From positions 29,283 to 93,282 of the forward strand of contig NZ_QZVS01000079.1 in NCBI RefSeq assembly GCF_003602235.1: a stretch of 64,000 bases of DNA. Reading direction: 5' to 3'. Source of the stretch: Cryobacterium melibiosiphilum. GTDB lineage: Bacteria; Actinomycetota; Actinomycetes; Actinomycetales; Microbacteriaceae. The number at the start of each line of letters is the position of its first letter. Position 1 is the stretch's first letter. This document shows positions 53,734-62,978 of the stretch, in pieces. The translations under genes were made by a program, and so were the position numbers. The notes beneath the pieces were generated by a model. The model worked only from the letters and a program-made list of their open reading frames with translations, ran no database searches and was not told the origin of the DNA.

Positions 53734-54420
53734 TCAGCGCCGCAGCGTGCCCAGCCAGTTTTTCAGCAGACGGATGCCTGCCTCCCCCGACTTCTCCGGG
53801 TGGAACTGGGTGGCGGTGAGCGGACCGTTTTCGATGGCGGCCAGGAACGGGCCGCCATGCTCGGCCCAGGTCAGGCGGGGCTGGGGGAACGGCGGTTGCA
53901 CGTCGAGGGACCAAGCCTGGGCGGCGTAAGAGTGCACAAAGTAGAAGCGCTCATGCTCGATGCCCCGGAACAACACCGACTTCTCGTCGGGGGTGACGGT
54001 GTTCCAGCCGATGTGCGGCAGGATTTCGGCGGGTAGCTCGGTCACCGTTCCCGGCCATTCGCCGAGGCCTTCGGTGTCGATGCCGCGTTCCACGCCGTGT
54101 TCGAAGAGCACCTGCATGCCCACGCAGATGCCGAGCACCGGCAGACCGCCGGCGAGCCGGCGGTCGATGATCTCGTCACCGCGGAACGCTTTCAGGGCGG
54201 CCATCACAGCGCTGAAGGCACCGACGCCGGGCACGACGAGGCCGTCGGCGGCCAGGGCCAGGGCCCGGTCACCGGTCAGGGTGACGTTCGCGCCGGCCAG
54301 TTCGAGCGCCTTGACGGCGGAGTGCACATTGCCGGTTCCGTAGTCGAAGACAACGACGGATGGCGCATCCCCGGCGGCAGCATCCGTCACCGTGGGGTCA
54401 GCCGGAAGCTCCGCGGTCAC
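53734..54420 (-). CDS. hisH: Imidazole glycerol phosphate synthase, glutaminase subunit
   Basis: 228 residues from a GTG at 54420 overlapping the hisB stop (GTGA). Class I amidotransferase: nucleophile Cys in [14 protein letters not shown], oxyanion strand [10 protein letters not shown], and the His/Glu pair in [13 protein letters not shown]. It supplies ammonia to HisF, which is not in the window. Confidence 0.96.
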   Translation of the reverse strand: MTAELPADPTVTDAAAGDAPSVVVFDYGTGNVHSAVKALELAGANVTLTGDRALALAADGLVVPGVGAFSAVMAALKAFRGDEIIDRRLAGGLPVLGICVGMQVLFEHGVERGIDTEGLGEWPGTVTELPAEILPHIGWNTVTPDEKSVLFRGIEHERFYFVHSYAAQAWSLDVQPPFPQPRLTWAEHGGPFLAAIENGPLTATQFHPEKSGEAGIRLLKNWLGTLRR

Positions 54421-55037
54421 AGGGCGCCCTTGGTGCTGGGAACACCGTGCACGAGCGGATCGAGGGCCTTGGCCTGACGGAACGCCCGCGCGAAGGCCTT
54501 GAACTCGGCCTCCGCGATGTGGTGGGGGTCGCGGCCGCCGAGCACGGTGATGTGCACCGTGAGGGCGGCGTGGACGGTGATGGCTTCGAAGACGTGCCGC
54601 ACCATGGATCCGGTGAAGTGGCCGCCGATGAGGTGGTATTCGAACCCGGACGGTTCACCGGTGTGCACGAGGTATGGGCGACCGGAGATGTCGACGACGG
54701 CCTGGGCGAGGGCTTCATCGAGGGGAACGAGGGCATCGCCGTAGCGGGAGATGCCGCTCTTGTCGCCGAGTGCCTGCCGAATCGCCTGGCCGAGCACGAT
54801 TCCGACGTCTTCTACCGTGTGGTGCACGTCGATTTCGGTATCTCCGTGGGCGCGCACGACGAGGTCGGTCAGCGAGTGCTTGGCGAATGCGGTGAGCAGG
54901 TGGTCGAAGAACGGCACCGTGGTGTGAATGTCGCTGACACCGGTTCCGTCGAGATCGAGGGAGAGGTCGATGCTCGATTCGCTGGTCTCGCGCTGCAGGT
55001 GGGCGACCCGGAGACCGGGTTCCGTCGAAGAACTCAT
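54417..55037 (-). CDS. hisB: Imidazoleglycerol-phosphate dehydratase
   Basis: 206 residues, the monofunctional form. Two metal-binding repeats carry [13 protein letters not shown] / [17 protein letters not shown] motifs (here [13 protein letters not shown]) and [16 protein letters not shown], with a C-terminal [16 protein letters not shown]. It overlaps hisC (TGATG) and hisH. Confidence 0.97.
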   Translation of the reverse strand: MSSSTEPGLRVAHLQRETSESSIDLSLDLDGTGVSDIHTTVPFFDHLLTAFAKHSLTDLVVRAHGDTEIDVHHTVEDVGIVLGQAIRQALGDKSGISRYGDALVPLDEALAQAVVDISGRPYLVHTGEPSGFEYHLIGGHFTGSMVRHVFEAITVHAALTVHITVLGGRDPHHIAEAEFKAFARAFRQAKALDPLVHGVPSTKGAL

Positions 55038-56161
55038 CAGGCTAGTTTATTGGTCTCGGCGGCCTCTGACGGCACCGGCCCGGCCGGGGGCACGAGGCGC
55101 TCCACGGCAGCGAGAAACGCACTCGTTTCCGCTTCGGTTCCGGCGGAGACCCGCAGGTGGCCGGGGATCCCCACGTCGCGAATGAGCACCCCGTCGGCGA
55201 GCAGGGCCTCGAAGGTGGCCCGGGGGTCGGCGACCCCGCCGAAAAGAACAAAGTTGCTGCCGCTCCGGTGCGGCAGATAACCGAGCCGGGATAATTCGGT
55301 CACGATGCGGTCCCGCTGGTCGCGGATCTCGTCAACCATCGCCAGCATTTCGTCCGCGTGGGCGAGGGCGGCGTTCGCGGCCGCCTGGGTGAGCGCGGAG
55401 AGGTGGTACGGCAGGCGAACCAGCCGCAGAGCGTCGGTCACCGCCGGGTCCGCAGCCAGATAGCCGACGCGCGCACCGGCGAAGGCGAAGGCTTTGCTCA
55501 TGGTGCGGGAGACGAGCAGCCGCGCCCGCCCGGGCAACAGGGTCAGCGCGCTGAGCGTTCCCGGGTCGCCGAATTCGGCATAGGCCTCGTCGACGACAAC
55601 GATGCCCGAGCTGGCGTCGTAGACGGCCTCGATCGTCTCGAGAGACAACGGGGTGCCGGTGGGGTTGTTCGGCGAGCAGAGAAAGACCATGTCGGGCTGT
55701 GTCTTCGTCACCCAGTCCGCGGCGGTCTCCGGCGATAGCTCAAAGCCGGCGTCGCGGTCGCCGGCGATCCACCGGGTGCCCGTGCCCGATGCCAGGATCG
55801 GGTACATGGAGTAGGTGGGAACGAACCCGAGCAGGCTCCGCCCCGGCCCGCCGAAAGCCTGAAGGACGTGCTGCAGCACCTCGTTGGAGCCGTTGGCGGC
55901 CCAGATGTTCTCGCGCGTGAGGCCGTGGCCGAGGTAACCGGCGAGGCGGTCACGCAGCTCGGTGAACTCACGATCCGGGTAGCGGTTGATGGTGAGCAGG
56001 GCGCGCGCCAGATTACTCACGATGTCGAGCGCGACGGGCTCGGGAATGGTGTGCGTGTTCTCGTTCACATTGAGCGTGACCGGCACGTGCAGCTGCGGAG
56101 CGCCGTACGGGATCAGGCCACGAAGGTCGGAACGGAGGGGAAGGTCTTCAAGACTGGTCAC
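55037..56161 (-). CDS. hisC: Histidinol-phosphate aminotransferase
   Basis: 374 residues, class I/II PLP aminotransferase. [11 protein letters not shown] at the start, [41 protein letters not shown] and the PLP-lysine motif [18 protein letters not shown] are all present. First gene of the his cluster, ATG at 56161. The LysM gene stop lies 27 bases upstream on the same strand, so read-through is possible. Confidence 0.96.
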   Translation of the reverse strand: MTSLEDLPLRSDLRGLIPYGAPQLHVPVTLNVNENTHTIPEPVALDIVSNLARALLTINRYPDREFTELRDRLAGYLGHGLTRENIWAANGSNEVLQHVLQAFGGPGRSLLGFVPTYSMYPILASGTGTRWIAGDRDAGFELSPETAADWVTKTQPDMVFLCSPNNPTGTPLSLETIEAVYDASSGIVVVDEAYAEFGDPGTLSALTLLPGRARLLVSRTMSKAFAFAGARVGYLAADPAVTDALRLVRLPYHLSALTQAAANAALAHADEMLAMVDEIRDQRDRIVTELSRLGYLPHRSGSNFVLFGGVADPRATFEALLADGVLIRDVGIPGHLRVSAGTEAETSAFLAAVERLVPPAGPVPSEAAETNKLA

Positions 56162-56188
56162 CGCTCCATGCTACGGCCGTGCGCGCGC

Positions 56189-56596
56189 TTAGTCCGCCGC
56201 GCTATAGGCGAGCGGGAGTGCCAGACGCTGTCCGGGCTCGACGGCGTCGACGCTGAGCCGATTGAGGCTGACGATCTCCGCGATGACATCGCGCGGGTCA
56301 GCCGTCGGGGCGATGCTCTCGGCGATCTGCCAGAGCGACTCGCCGGCCTGAATGGTCACGTAGTCGAACGTGACCAGCGCTGCAGCATTGGTGGGGCCCG
56401 CCGCGCTGGCCAGGCCGCCGTTCAGTGCGAGCACGAAGGCGGCTGCCACGACCGGAATCGCGGCCAGGGTGGTGAAGACGACTCGCCCGCGCCGGGTGAG
56501 TCGGAGCGTGGACCGTACGGATGCGGATGGTACGGATGCGGATCGGGCGGATGCCGATCGGGTGGCTGCGGATCGAATGGAAATCACTGCACTCAT
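56189..56596 (-). CDS. LysM-domain membrane protein, SOS-linked cell division inhibitor candidate
   Basis: 135 residues from ATG at 56596 with AGGAGGT upstream. A Ser/Arg-rich cytosolic N-terminus of about 34 residues precedes one membrane span (VVFTTLAAIPVVAAAFVLAL) and an extracytoplasmic LysM domain (YVTIQAGESLWQIAES...VSLNRLSVDAVEPGQRLALPL). Divergence from lexA and the SOS box in front match ChiZ/Rv2719c and YneA-type SOS division suppressors. Role inferred from context. Confidence 0.8.
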   Translation of the reverse strand: MSAVISIRSAATRSASARSASVPSASVRSTLRLTRRGRVVFTTLAAIPVVAAAFVLALNGGLASAAGPTNAAALVTFDYVTIQAGESLWQIAESIAPTADPRDVIAEIVSLNRLSVDAVEPGQRLALPLAYSAAD

Positions 56597-56641
56597 GGTG
56601 TTACCTCCTGAAAGTCGGTCTCGGAATGCGTATCTATGTTC

Positions 56642-56655
56642 CGAATCTATATTCG
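56642..56655. promoter_or_regulatory. SOS (LexA) box
   Basis: CGAAT-CTAT-ATTCG, a perfect 5-bp-arm dyad of the CGAAC-N4-GTTCG class. It lies 46 bases before the LysM-gene start in the AT-rich gap shared with lexA. Confidence 0.7.
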
Positions 56656-56870
56656 AGTCTTCGAACAATCAACCCCTAACAACGATTTATTTCTCAAAGT
56701 TTTGCAAAACACTCGAATAAAGCTTTGTTTTGAAACTCGGAAAAAGATAAACTTTCGTTAGAAAAGGTGTTCGTTGCAGAGACAACCAGACACCACCGAC
56801 ATTCCCGCTCGCACGACGTCGTCATCACCGTCAGCAGCACCGTCAGCGGGACCGACGCAAGGAGCGAATT

Positions 56871-57575
56871 GTGACCCAGGACATCACCGGTTCGCCCGAC
56901 AAGGGCGCTACCACCCGACGACGCAAGACCCTGAGCAAGCGTCAGCTCGCCATCCTCGAAGTCATCCAGAAGTCCGTCAGCCGCCGGGGCTACCCGCCGA
57001 GCATGCGCGAAATCGGTGACGCGGTCGGCCTGGCGTCGCTGTCGAGCGTGACCCACCAGTTGCACCAGCTCGAGCTCAGCGGATACCTGCGCCGTGATGC
57101 GAACCGCCCCCGAGCCCTCGAAGTCCTCATCGAGGTGCCGCAGGCACCCGAAGACCCGTCCGGACTGCCCGACCAATTCCCCGCCGGTATTCAGGTCGGC
57201 GACGCCGCGATGGTGCCGCTGGTCGGGCGCATCGCCGCGGGCATCCCGATCACGGCCGACCAGCAGATCGACGAGATCTTTCCCCTGCCCCGCCAGTTGG
57301 TGGGCAAGGGCGAGCTCTTCATGCTCAAGGTCGTCGGTGAATCGATGATCGACGCCGCCATCATGGATGGCGACTGGGTCGTCGTACGCCAGCAGAAGAC
57401 CGCCGAGAACGGGCAGATCGTTGCCGCCATGCTCGACGGCGAGGCGACCGTCAAGGTCTTCCGTCAGCGCGACGGGCATACCTGGCTGCTCCCCCGCAAC
57501 AGCAACTTCGAACCGATCGTCGGCGACTTCGCCGAGATCCTCGGCAAGGTCGTCGCGGTACTCCGCTCCGTCTGA
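56871..57575 (+). CDS. lexA: SOS repressor LexA
   Basis: 234 residues from GTG at 56871 with AAGGAG six bases upstream. The N-terminal winged HTH ([34 protein letters not shown]) precedes the S24 peptidase domain: cleavage-site Ala-Gly in [10 protein letters not shown], catalytic Ser in [10 protein letters not shown] and Lys in GEATVKVF. RecA-filament-induced self-cleavage releases the regulon, which should include the divergent LysM gene. Confidence 0.97.
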   Translation: MTQDITGSPDKGATTRRRKTLSKRQLAILEVIQKSVSRRGYPPSMREIGDAVGLASLSSVTHQLHQLELSGYLRRDANRPRALEVLIEVPQAPEDPSGLPDQFPAGIQVGDAAMVPLVGRIAAGIPITADQQIDEIFPLPRQLVGKGELFMLKVVGESMIDAAIMDGDWVVVRQQKTAENGQIVAAMLDGEATVKVFRQRDGHTWLLPRNSNFEPIVGDFAEILGKVVAVLRSV

Positions 57576-57600
57576 CCGGCACAGCTCTTCGCGAACGCGC

Positions 57601-57636
57601 GATGGCCGGCCGCTTCGGGTGAAGCGGCCGGCCATC
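57601..57636 (+). terminator. Intrinsic terminator between lexA and metE
   Basis: 16-bp perfect arms GATGGCCGGCCGCTTC / GAAGCGGCCGGCCATC with a GGGT loop, followed by GTCGTTGT. It lies between convergent genes and could serve both. Confidence 0.8.
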
Positions 57637-57650
57637 GTCGTTGTGGATAC

Positions 57651-60026
57651 CTACGCCGAGACGGATGCCCCCAGGCGCGCGCGCACGATGCGGGTCGCCT
57701 CCTGCATGTTCGTGAGCGACTCCACCGTCTCCGCATACCCGCGTGTCTTCAGGCCGCAATCCGGGTTGACCCAGACCTGCCGGGTCGGCACGGATTCCAG
57801 GGCGGTTTCGAGCAGCCCGACGAGTTCGTCGACGCTCGGCACGCGCGGGGAGTGGATGTCGTATACGCCCGGGCCGATACCGTGGTCGAAGCCCTGCGAC
57901 TGAATATCGTGAACGACGTCCATACGTGACCGGGCGGCCTCGATGCTCGTCACGTCGGCGTCCAGGTTGCGAATAGCGTCGAGCACCACGCCGAACTCCG
58001 AGTAGCAGAGGTGGGTGTGGATCTGCGTCGCATCCGTCACCCCGGCCGTTGCGAGCCGGAACGAACCGACCGACCAGTCGAGGTAGTCGGCCTGCTGCGC
58101 CCTCTTCAGCGGCAGCAGCTCGCGCAGGGCGGGCTCATCCACCTGGACGATGCCGATTCCAGCGGCCTCCAGGTCGCCGATCTCGTCGCGCAGCGCGAGG
58201 GCAACCTGCCGGGCCGTGTCACCGAGCGGCTGGTCATCGCGCACGAACGACCACGCGAGAATCGTGACCGGGCCGGTCAGCATGCCCTTGACCGGCTTCG
58301 CCGTGAGGCTCTGGGTGTAGGTCGACCAGTCCACCGTGATCGGGGCCGGCCGGGAGACGTCACCCCAGAGGATCGACGGACGGGTGCAACGGCTGCCGTA
58401 GGACTGCACCCAGCCGTTCTCGGTGACCGCGAAACCGTCGAGGTTCTCCGCGAAGTACTGCACCATGTCGTTGCGTTCCGGTTCGCCGTGCACGAGAACG
58501 TCCAGGCCGATCTCCTCCTGCAGCGCCACGACCCGGGCGATCTCCGCGCGCATCAGCTGCCGATACTCGTCGGGCAGCAGCGTGCCGCGCAGGGTCTGGG
58601 CCCGCGCGCGGCGAATCTCCCCGGTCTGCGGGAACGATCCGATCGTGGTCGTCGGCAGCAGCGGCAGGTCGAGGGCCGCCTGCTGCGCGGCCAGGCGCAC
58701 GTCGTACGGTCCCCGCGAGAAGTCGGCGGCGGTCAGAGCCTCCGTGCGAGCACGCACCGCACTGTTCCGAACACCGGGCGCCTCGGCGCGGGATGCGAGT
58801 GCGACGCTGGCCGCCGCAAGCTCGTCGGCCACGGCGTCCCGGCCCTCCTGCAGGCCGCGCGCGAGCACGGCGACCTGGGCGACCTTCTCGTCGGCGAAAG
58901 CGAGCCAGGATTTCAGGTCGCCGCCCAGCTTCGATTCGTCGGCGACGGAGTGCGGCACGTGCAGCAGCGACGTCGATGTGGAGATCGTCACGTTCGGGGT
59001 CAGCGCGCGCAGGTTTTCCGCCCGGCCGACCGCCGCGGCGAGGTCGCCACGCCAGATGTTGTGGCCGTCGATGACACCCGCGACCAGGGTCTTGTCGGCG
59101 AGGTCGGCGACCAGGCCGGGAGCGTCATCCGGTGCCGTGCCGCGCACGAGGTCAAGACCGACGGCTTCGATCGGCGCGGCGGCCAGCACGGGGAGCGCGT
59201 CGTCGAGACTGCCGTAGGGCGCCGCGACGAAAATCGCCGGTCGGCGGGAGAGGCGGCCGAGCGTTTCGTAGGTCCAGCGGGTCGCCCCGAGGGTCTCGGT
59301 GCGGGGCGTGTCGATGCTTTCGCTGACGAGGGCCGGTTCGTCGATCTGGATCCATTCGGCGCCGGCCGCGGCGAGCCGCTCGAGCAGCGTGGCATAGACC
59401 GGCAGCAGGTCGTCGAGTCGGGACAGCGGCGAGAAGCCGGCCGGGGCGTCATCGCTCGCCTTGCTCAGCAGCAGGAAGGTGACCGGGCCGACGATGACCG
59501 GACGGGTCAGGAACCCGGCCGTTTTGGCCTCTTCGAAGGTGCGCACGATGCGATCGCTCGCGAGCGAAAAGACCGTCTCCGGGCCGATCTCCGGTACGAG
59601 GTAGTGGTAGTTGGAGTCGAACCACTTGGTCATTTCCAGCGGCAGGCTTGAACCTTCGCCGCGGGCGAGGGTGAAGTAGCCGGCGAGGTCGAGGGTCCCG
59701 TCGGCCTGCACGAGGTGCGCGAAGCGGGTGGGGACCGCGCCGACGGTGACGGCGGTGTCGAGCACCTGGTCGTAGAACGAGAAGCTCTCCGGGATGGCGG
59801 AGTCGGTGCGGCCGAGGCCGAGGCCCGCGAGGCGTTCCCGGGTGGTGGCGCGCAGTTCCGCGCCGGTCGCTTCGAGCTCGTCCGCGCTGATGGTGCCGGC
59901 CCAGAAGGCCTCCACGGCCTTTTTCAGTTCGCGACGCCGACCGATGCGCGGGTAGCCGAGGATCGTGCCGGACGGGAAGACAGCGGGGACAACGGTGCCG
60001 GATGAGACGGGTGCAGAGGTAGTCAT
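57651..60026 (-). CDS. metE: Cobalamin-independent methionine synthase
   Basis: 791 residues, full length. The N-terminal barrel begins ILGYPRIGRRRELKKAVEAFW. The catalytic C-terminal half has PLLPTTTIGSFPQTGEIRRAR and DVLVHGEPERNDMVQYF. The zinc ligands are His and Cys in IHTHLCYSEF plus Cys in NPDCGLKTRGY. It transfers methyl from 5-methyl-THF to homocysteine. The start overlaps the metF stop (ATGA). Confidence 0.97.
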   Translation of the reverse strand: MTTSAPVSSGTVVPAVFPSGTILGYPRIGRRRELKKAVEAFWAGTISADELEATGAELRATTRERLAGLGLGRTDSAIPESFSFYDQVLDTAVTVGAVPTRFAHLVQADGTLDLAGYFTLARGEGSSLPLEMTKWFDSNYHYLVPEIGPETVFSLASDRIVRTFEEAKTAGFLTRPVIVGPVTFLLLSKASDDAPAGFSPLSRLDDLLPVYATLLERLAAAGAEWIQIDEPALVSESIDTPRTETLGATRWTYETLGRLSRRPAIFVAAPYGSLDDALPVLAAAPIEAVGLDLVRGTAPDDAPGLVADLADKTLVAGVIDGHNIWRGDLAAAVGRAENLRALTPNVTISTSTSLLHVPHSVADESKLGGDLKSWLAFADEKVAQVAVLARGLQEGRDAVADELAAASVALASRAEAPGVRNSAVRARTEALTAADFSRGPYDVRLAAQQAALDLPLLPTTTIGSFPQTGEIRRARAQTLRGTLLPDEYRQLMRAEIARVVALQEEIGLDVLVHGEPERNDMVQYFAENLDGFAVTENGWVQSYGSRCTRPSILWGDVSRPAPITVDWSTYTQSLTAKPVKGMLTGPVTILAWSFVRDDQPLGDTARQVALALRDEIGDLEAAGIGIVQVDEPALRELLPLKRAQQADYLDWSVGSFRLATAGVTDATQIHTHLCYSEFGVVLDAIRNLDADVTSIEAARSRMDVVHDIQSQGFDHGIGPGVYDIHSPRVPSVDELVGLLETALESVPTRQVWVNPDCGLKTRGYAETVESLTNMQEATRIVRARLGASVSA

Positions 60027-61084
60027 ACGGATTCCTTGACGGGGTGTGCGGCCGCACGAGCGAACGTGTGGTCGGTGGGCGGATGGGCGGAGAGCGTGGG
60101 GGTGCGACCGTTCGGCAGCGCCCCGCAGCCCTCGAGAACGGAGAGCACGGTGTCGTGCTGATTGAAGGCGTACAGGTGGAGTCCGGGAGCGCCGCCGGCG
60201 AGCAGCTCCTGGCCGAGGCGCACGGCGTGGGCGATGCCGATCTCGCGCTGGCCGGCCTCCGTCGGCTCGATTTCGAGCTGGATCGACAGTTCCGCGGGCA
60301 GCTCTTCGCCGGACAGCTCCAGAATGCGACGCAGCCGGTTGGGGCTGGTCACCGGCATGATGCCGGGCAGGATCGGGAACGTCACCCCGGCTTCCTCGGC
60401 CCGCTGAATGAAGCTCAGGTAGTGGTCGGCGTGGAAGAACAGCTGCGTGATGGCGAGATTGGCGCCCGCTGCCTGCTTGGCGAGGAGGGTGTCGATGTCC
60501 TGCGACGTCGACCGGGACTGCGGGTGGCCGTTCGGAAACGCGGCCACGCCGATGCGCACCTTGTCGCGGGTGGTTTTCAGGCGACGGGCCCGCGGGAGAC
60601 CAGGGATCACCGTTTCGCGATAGGGCACCTTCTCGGCCTGCACCCGGTGGATCAGCTGCACGAGTTCTGCGGCGCTGCCCAGGTCGCCGAGGAACGAATC
60701 CCCCTCCCGGGTACCCTGCGGCGGGTCGCCGCGCAGCGCGAGGAAGCTGTGCACCCCGGCGTCCAGAAACTCCCGGATCAGGGAGCTCGCCTCGGCGTGG
60801 GACGACCCGACACAGGTGAGGTGCGCCATCGGGTCAACCCGGGTCTCGTGCAGGATGTACTTCAGCACGTCGAGGGACGACCCGCGCGATGACCCGTTGG
60901 CGCCGTACGTCACCGAGATGAAATCGGGGCCGGACGCAGCGAGGTGGTCGATCACGGCGTGCAGGGCGGTGGCACCGGCATCCGTTTTGGGCGGATACAG
61001 TTCAAACGAGAACGGAACGCGCGCAGTCCGCCGTGAAGGGACACCGGCGATACCGTCGGTACAGGCGGGGTCCGTGGAATTCAT
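60023..61084 (-). CDS. metF: 5,10-methylenetetrahydrofolate reductase
   Basis: 353 residues, FAD-dependent TIM barrel. FSFELYPPKTDAGATALHAVI carries the catalytic Glu. SVTYGANGSSRG, FLALRGDPPQGT and ITQLFFHADHYLSFI are family signatures. The C-terminal 25 residues diverge. It makes the 5-methyl-THF that MetE consumes, in a coupled metF-metE operon. The start overlaps the stop of a small upstream frame (61081-61215). Confidence 0.96.
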   Translation of the reverse strand: MNSTDPACTDGIAGVPSRRTARVPFSFELYPPKTDAGATALHAVIDHLAASGPDFISVTYGANGSSRGSSLDVLKYILHETRVDPMAHLTCVGSSHAEASSLIREFLDAGVHSFLALRGDPPQGTREGDSFLGDLGSAAELVQLIHRVQAEKVPYRETVIPGLPRARRLKTTRDKVRIGVAAFPNGHPQSRSTSQDIDTLLAKQAAGANLAITQLFFHADHYLSFIQRAEEAGVTFPILPGIMPVTSPNRLRRILELSGEELPAELSIQLEIEPTEAGQREIGIAHAVRLGQELLAGGAPGLHLYAFNQHDTVLSVLEGCGALPNGRTPTLSAHPPTDHTFARAAAHPVKESV

Positions 61085-61215
61085 GATTCCTCATTCGGCA
61101 GGAAGCGAAGTGCCAGGGGTGAGCCTGTGGGTGCACTGTGCGGCCGGGCGGCCGCGGTCCGCCAGTCAGCCTGGCGGCGCTCGCGGGCGGGTGCCGGGCT
61201 CGGCTGTCGCTCCAT
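61081..61215 (-). CDS. Possible upstream leader peptide of metF
   Basis: 44 codons from ATG at 61215 (MERQPSPAPARERRQ..., ending LALRFLPNEES). The stop TGA overlaps the metF ATG (ATGA), an arrangement usually reserved for coupled genes. It lies wholly inside the metF leader. The ribosome site is weak, and the peptide is not rich in Met or Cys, so a classical attenuation peptide is unlikely. It may be chance in GC-rich DNA. Confidence 0.3.
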   Translation of the reverse strand: MERQPSPAPARERRQADWRTAAARPHSAPTGSPLALRFLPNEES

Positions 61216-61283
61216 GCCGCCGGGCGAACACACCCGGTGGCAACGATTGAGTTGAGTGTAGCAACGCCCCCGAAGCCTGTCAG
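61085..61283 (-). promoter_or_regulatory. metF promoter and long structured leader
   Basis: On the minus strand CTGACA (61278-61283), a 17-bp spacer and TACACT (61255-61260) form a near-consensus promoter. Transcription would start near 61248, leaving a leader of about 165 nt with several GC-rich hairpins (for example CGCCGCCAG...CTGGCGG). No cobalamin B12-box is seen and I cannot fit a SAM class with confidence, so this is an unassigned structured leader. Confidence 0.6.
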
Positions 61284-61325
61284 GGGCGTGTGACGCCATG
61301 TTTCAGCGCACCGGCATCCGCTTGA

Positions 61326-61385
61326 CGCGAGTGAGCACTTTTTGCACTTCTCGTCGCCGAGAAGTGCAAAATGTGCTCACTCGCG
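61326..61385. repeat. 28-bp-arm palindrome between hflX and the metF promoter
   Basis: 28-bp arms (61326-61353, 61358-61385), 27 of 28 paired, with a four-base TCGC loop: the longest hairpin in the window. It lies just beyond the hflX stop and upstream of the metF -35. It probably ends hflX transcription. Confidence 0.85.
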
Positions 61386-61405
61386 GGGAGATGCCGCGGG
61401 TGGAC

Positions 61406-62938
61406 CTAGTGGGCGGTCGCGGCGCGGAACGGGGTGAACTGGGCCTCGATCTCGGGGGTTACGAAGGCGCGCACGAGGGTGCCGCCCTCGACGTATTCGG
61501 TCGAGTCGATGCGGCCTTGGTCGTGCAGCAGGGCGATGAGGTCCCCCCGGTCGTACGGCACGAGCAGGGTCAGTTCGATCTGCGGGCTCGGCAGCAGGTC
61601 GCTGAGCTGCCCGAGCACCGCTTCGATACCCTCGCCGCTGCGGGCGGAGACGAAGATGGCACGCGGTTCGAGGCCGCGCAGCACGAGCCGGTCGTCCTCG
61701 CTGACGAGGTCGCTCTTGTTGAAGATGACCAGTTCGGGAATCTCCCGGGCGCCGACCTCGCCGATCACGTCACGCACGGTGGCGAGCTGGCTGACCGGGT
61801 CGGGGTGCGAGCCGTCGACGACGTGCACGATGACGTCGGCGTCGGCGAGTTCCTCGAGCGTCGAACGAAACGCTTCGACGAGCTGGTGGGGAAGGTTGCG
61901 CACGAAACCGACGGTGTCGGTCAGCGTGTAGAGGCGGCCGTCGTCGGTGGTCGTCTTGCGCACGGTCGCGTCGAGCGTCGCGAACAGCGAGTTGTCCACG
62001 AGCACGCCGGCGCGGGTGATGCGGTTGAGCAGGCTCGACTTGCCGGCGTTGGTGTAGCCGACGATGGCGACGGATGGCACGGCGTTGCGTTTGCGGTTCG
62101 CCCGCTTCGCGTCGCGGGCCGGCTTCATTTCGACCATTTCCTTGCGCAACTTCGACATGCGCGTGTGGATGCGGCGACGGTCGAGTTCGATCTTGGTCTC
62201 ACCGGGGCCACGGGAGCCCATTCCGGCACCGGTGCCGCCGACCTGGCCACCGGCCTGGCGGGACATCGAGTCGCCCCAGCCGCGGAGGCGGGGAAGCATG
62301 TAGGCCATCTGGGCGAGCTCGACCTGGGCCTTGCCCTCCCGGCTCTTGGCGTGCTGGCTGAAGATGTCGAGGATCACGGCGGTGCGGTCGATCACCTTCA
62401 CCTTGACCACGTCTTCGAGGGCGCGCCGCTGGCTCGGGGCCAGTTCGGTGTCGGCAATGACGGTGTCCGCGCCCATGGCCTTGACGAGGTCGGCGACTTC
62501 CTGCGCCTTGCCCTTGCCGAGGTAGGTGCTCGGGTCGGGGGTCGCTCGGCGCTGCAGCAGTCCGTCGAGCACGGTCGCGCCGGCGGTTTCGGCGAGGGCG
62601 GCGAGTTCGCGCATGGAGTTCTCGGCGTCGTCGACCGTGCCGTGGGTGTAGACGCCCACGAGCACGACGTTTTCGAGGCGCAGCTGGCGGTACTCAACCT
62701 CGGTGACGTCTTCGAGCTCGGTGGAGAGTCCGCCGACACGGCGCAGGGCGTTGCGGTCTTCACGCTCGGACTGGTCGCCGTCGTGGCCGCCCTCGTCGTG
62801 GCGGGCGACGTCGGATTCGCTTTGCAGGGCCTGCGCCGAGCCGCTCCGGAAGAGCGAATACCCGGACGCGCGGGTGTCGGCGCTCGCGAGAACCCGGGCT
62901 ACTACATCATCGTCATCGTGCACGGTTGGTTCATTCAT
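61406..62938 (-). CDS. hflX: Ribosome-associated GTPase HflX
   Basis: 510 residues from ATG at 62938. The first 75 residues are acidic and variable. The HflX N-domain has VLVGVYTHGT...PSTYLGKGKAQEV and DTELAPSQRRALEDVVKVKVIDRTAVILDIFSQHA. A linker GGTGAGMGSRGPGETKIELDRRRI follows, then the G domain: G1 GYTNAGKSSLLN, G3 DTVGF and G4 FNKSD. Binds and splits stalled ribosomes. TAAGGT (62946-62951, minus strand) seven bases before the ATG suggests a leaderless start. Confidence 0.95.
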   Translation of the reverse strand: MNEPTVHDDDDVVARVLASADTRASGYSLFRSGSAQALQSESDVARHDEGGHDGDQSEREDRNALRRVGGLSTELEDVTEVEYRQLRLENVVLVGVYTHGTVDDAENSMRELAALAETAGATVLDGLLQRRATPDPSTYLGKGKAQEVADLVKAMGADTVIADTELAPSQRRALEDVVKVKVIDRTAVILDIFSQHAKSREGKAQVELAQMAYMLPRLRGWGDSMSRQAGGQVGGTGAGMGSRGPGETKIELDRRRIHTRMSKLRKEMVEMKPARDAKRANRKRNAVPSVAIVGYTNAGKSSLLNRITRAGVLVDNSLFATLDATVRKTTTDDGRLYTLTDTVGFVRNLPHQLVEAFRSTLEELADADVIVHVVDGSHPDPVSQLATVRDVIGEVGAREIPELVIFNKSDLVSEDDRLVLRGLEPRAIFVSARSGEGIEAVLGQLSDLLPSPQIELTLLVPYDRGDLIALLHDQGRIDSTEYVEGGTLVRAFVTPEIEAQFTPFRAATAH

Positions 62939-62945
62939 CCCATTA

Positions 62946-62951
62946 ACCTTA
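62946..62951 (-). promoter_or_regulatory. -10 hexamer for leaderless hflX
   Basis: The minus strand reads TAAGGT, ending seven bases before the ATG at 62938. No ribosome site is present. Confidence 0.45.
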
Positions 62952-62978
62952 GTTGATCGACCTTGAAAGGTTCCCTGC

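Noticed and set aside
56700..56870. A second SOS box directly in front of lexA
   Set aside because: Only half-sites such as CTCGAATAAAG and GTGTTCG are present; no dyad with a four-base spacer.
61085..61260. A cobalamin riboswitch upstream of metF-metE
   Set aside because: No GCCACTG-type B12 box or AACTGCC signature on the minus strand; left as an unassigned leader.
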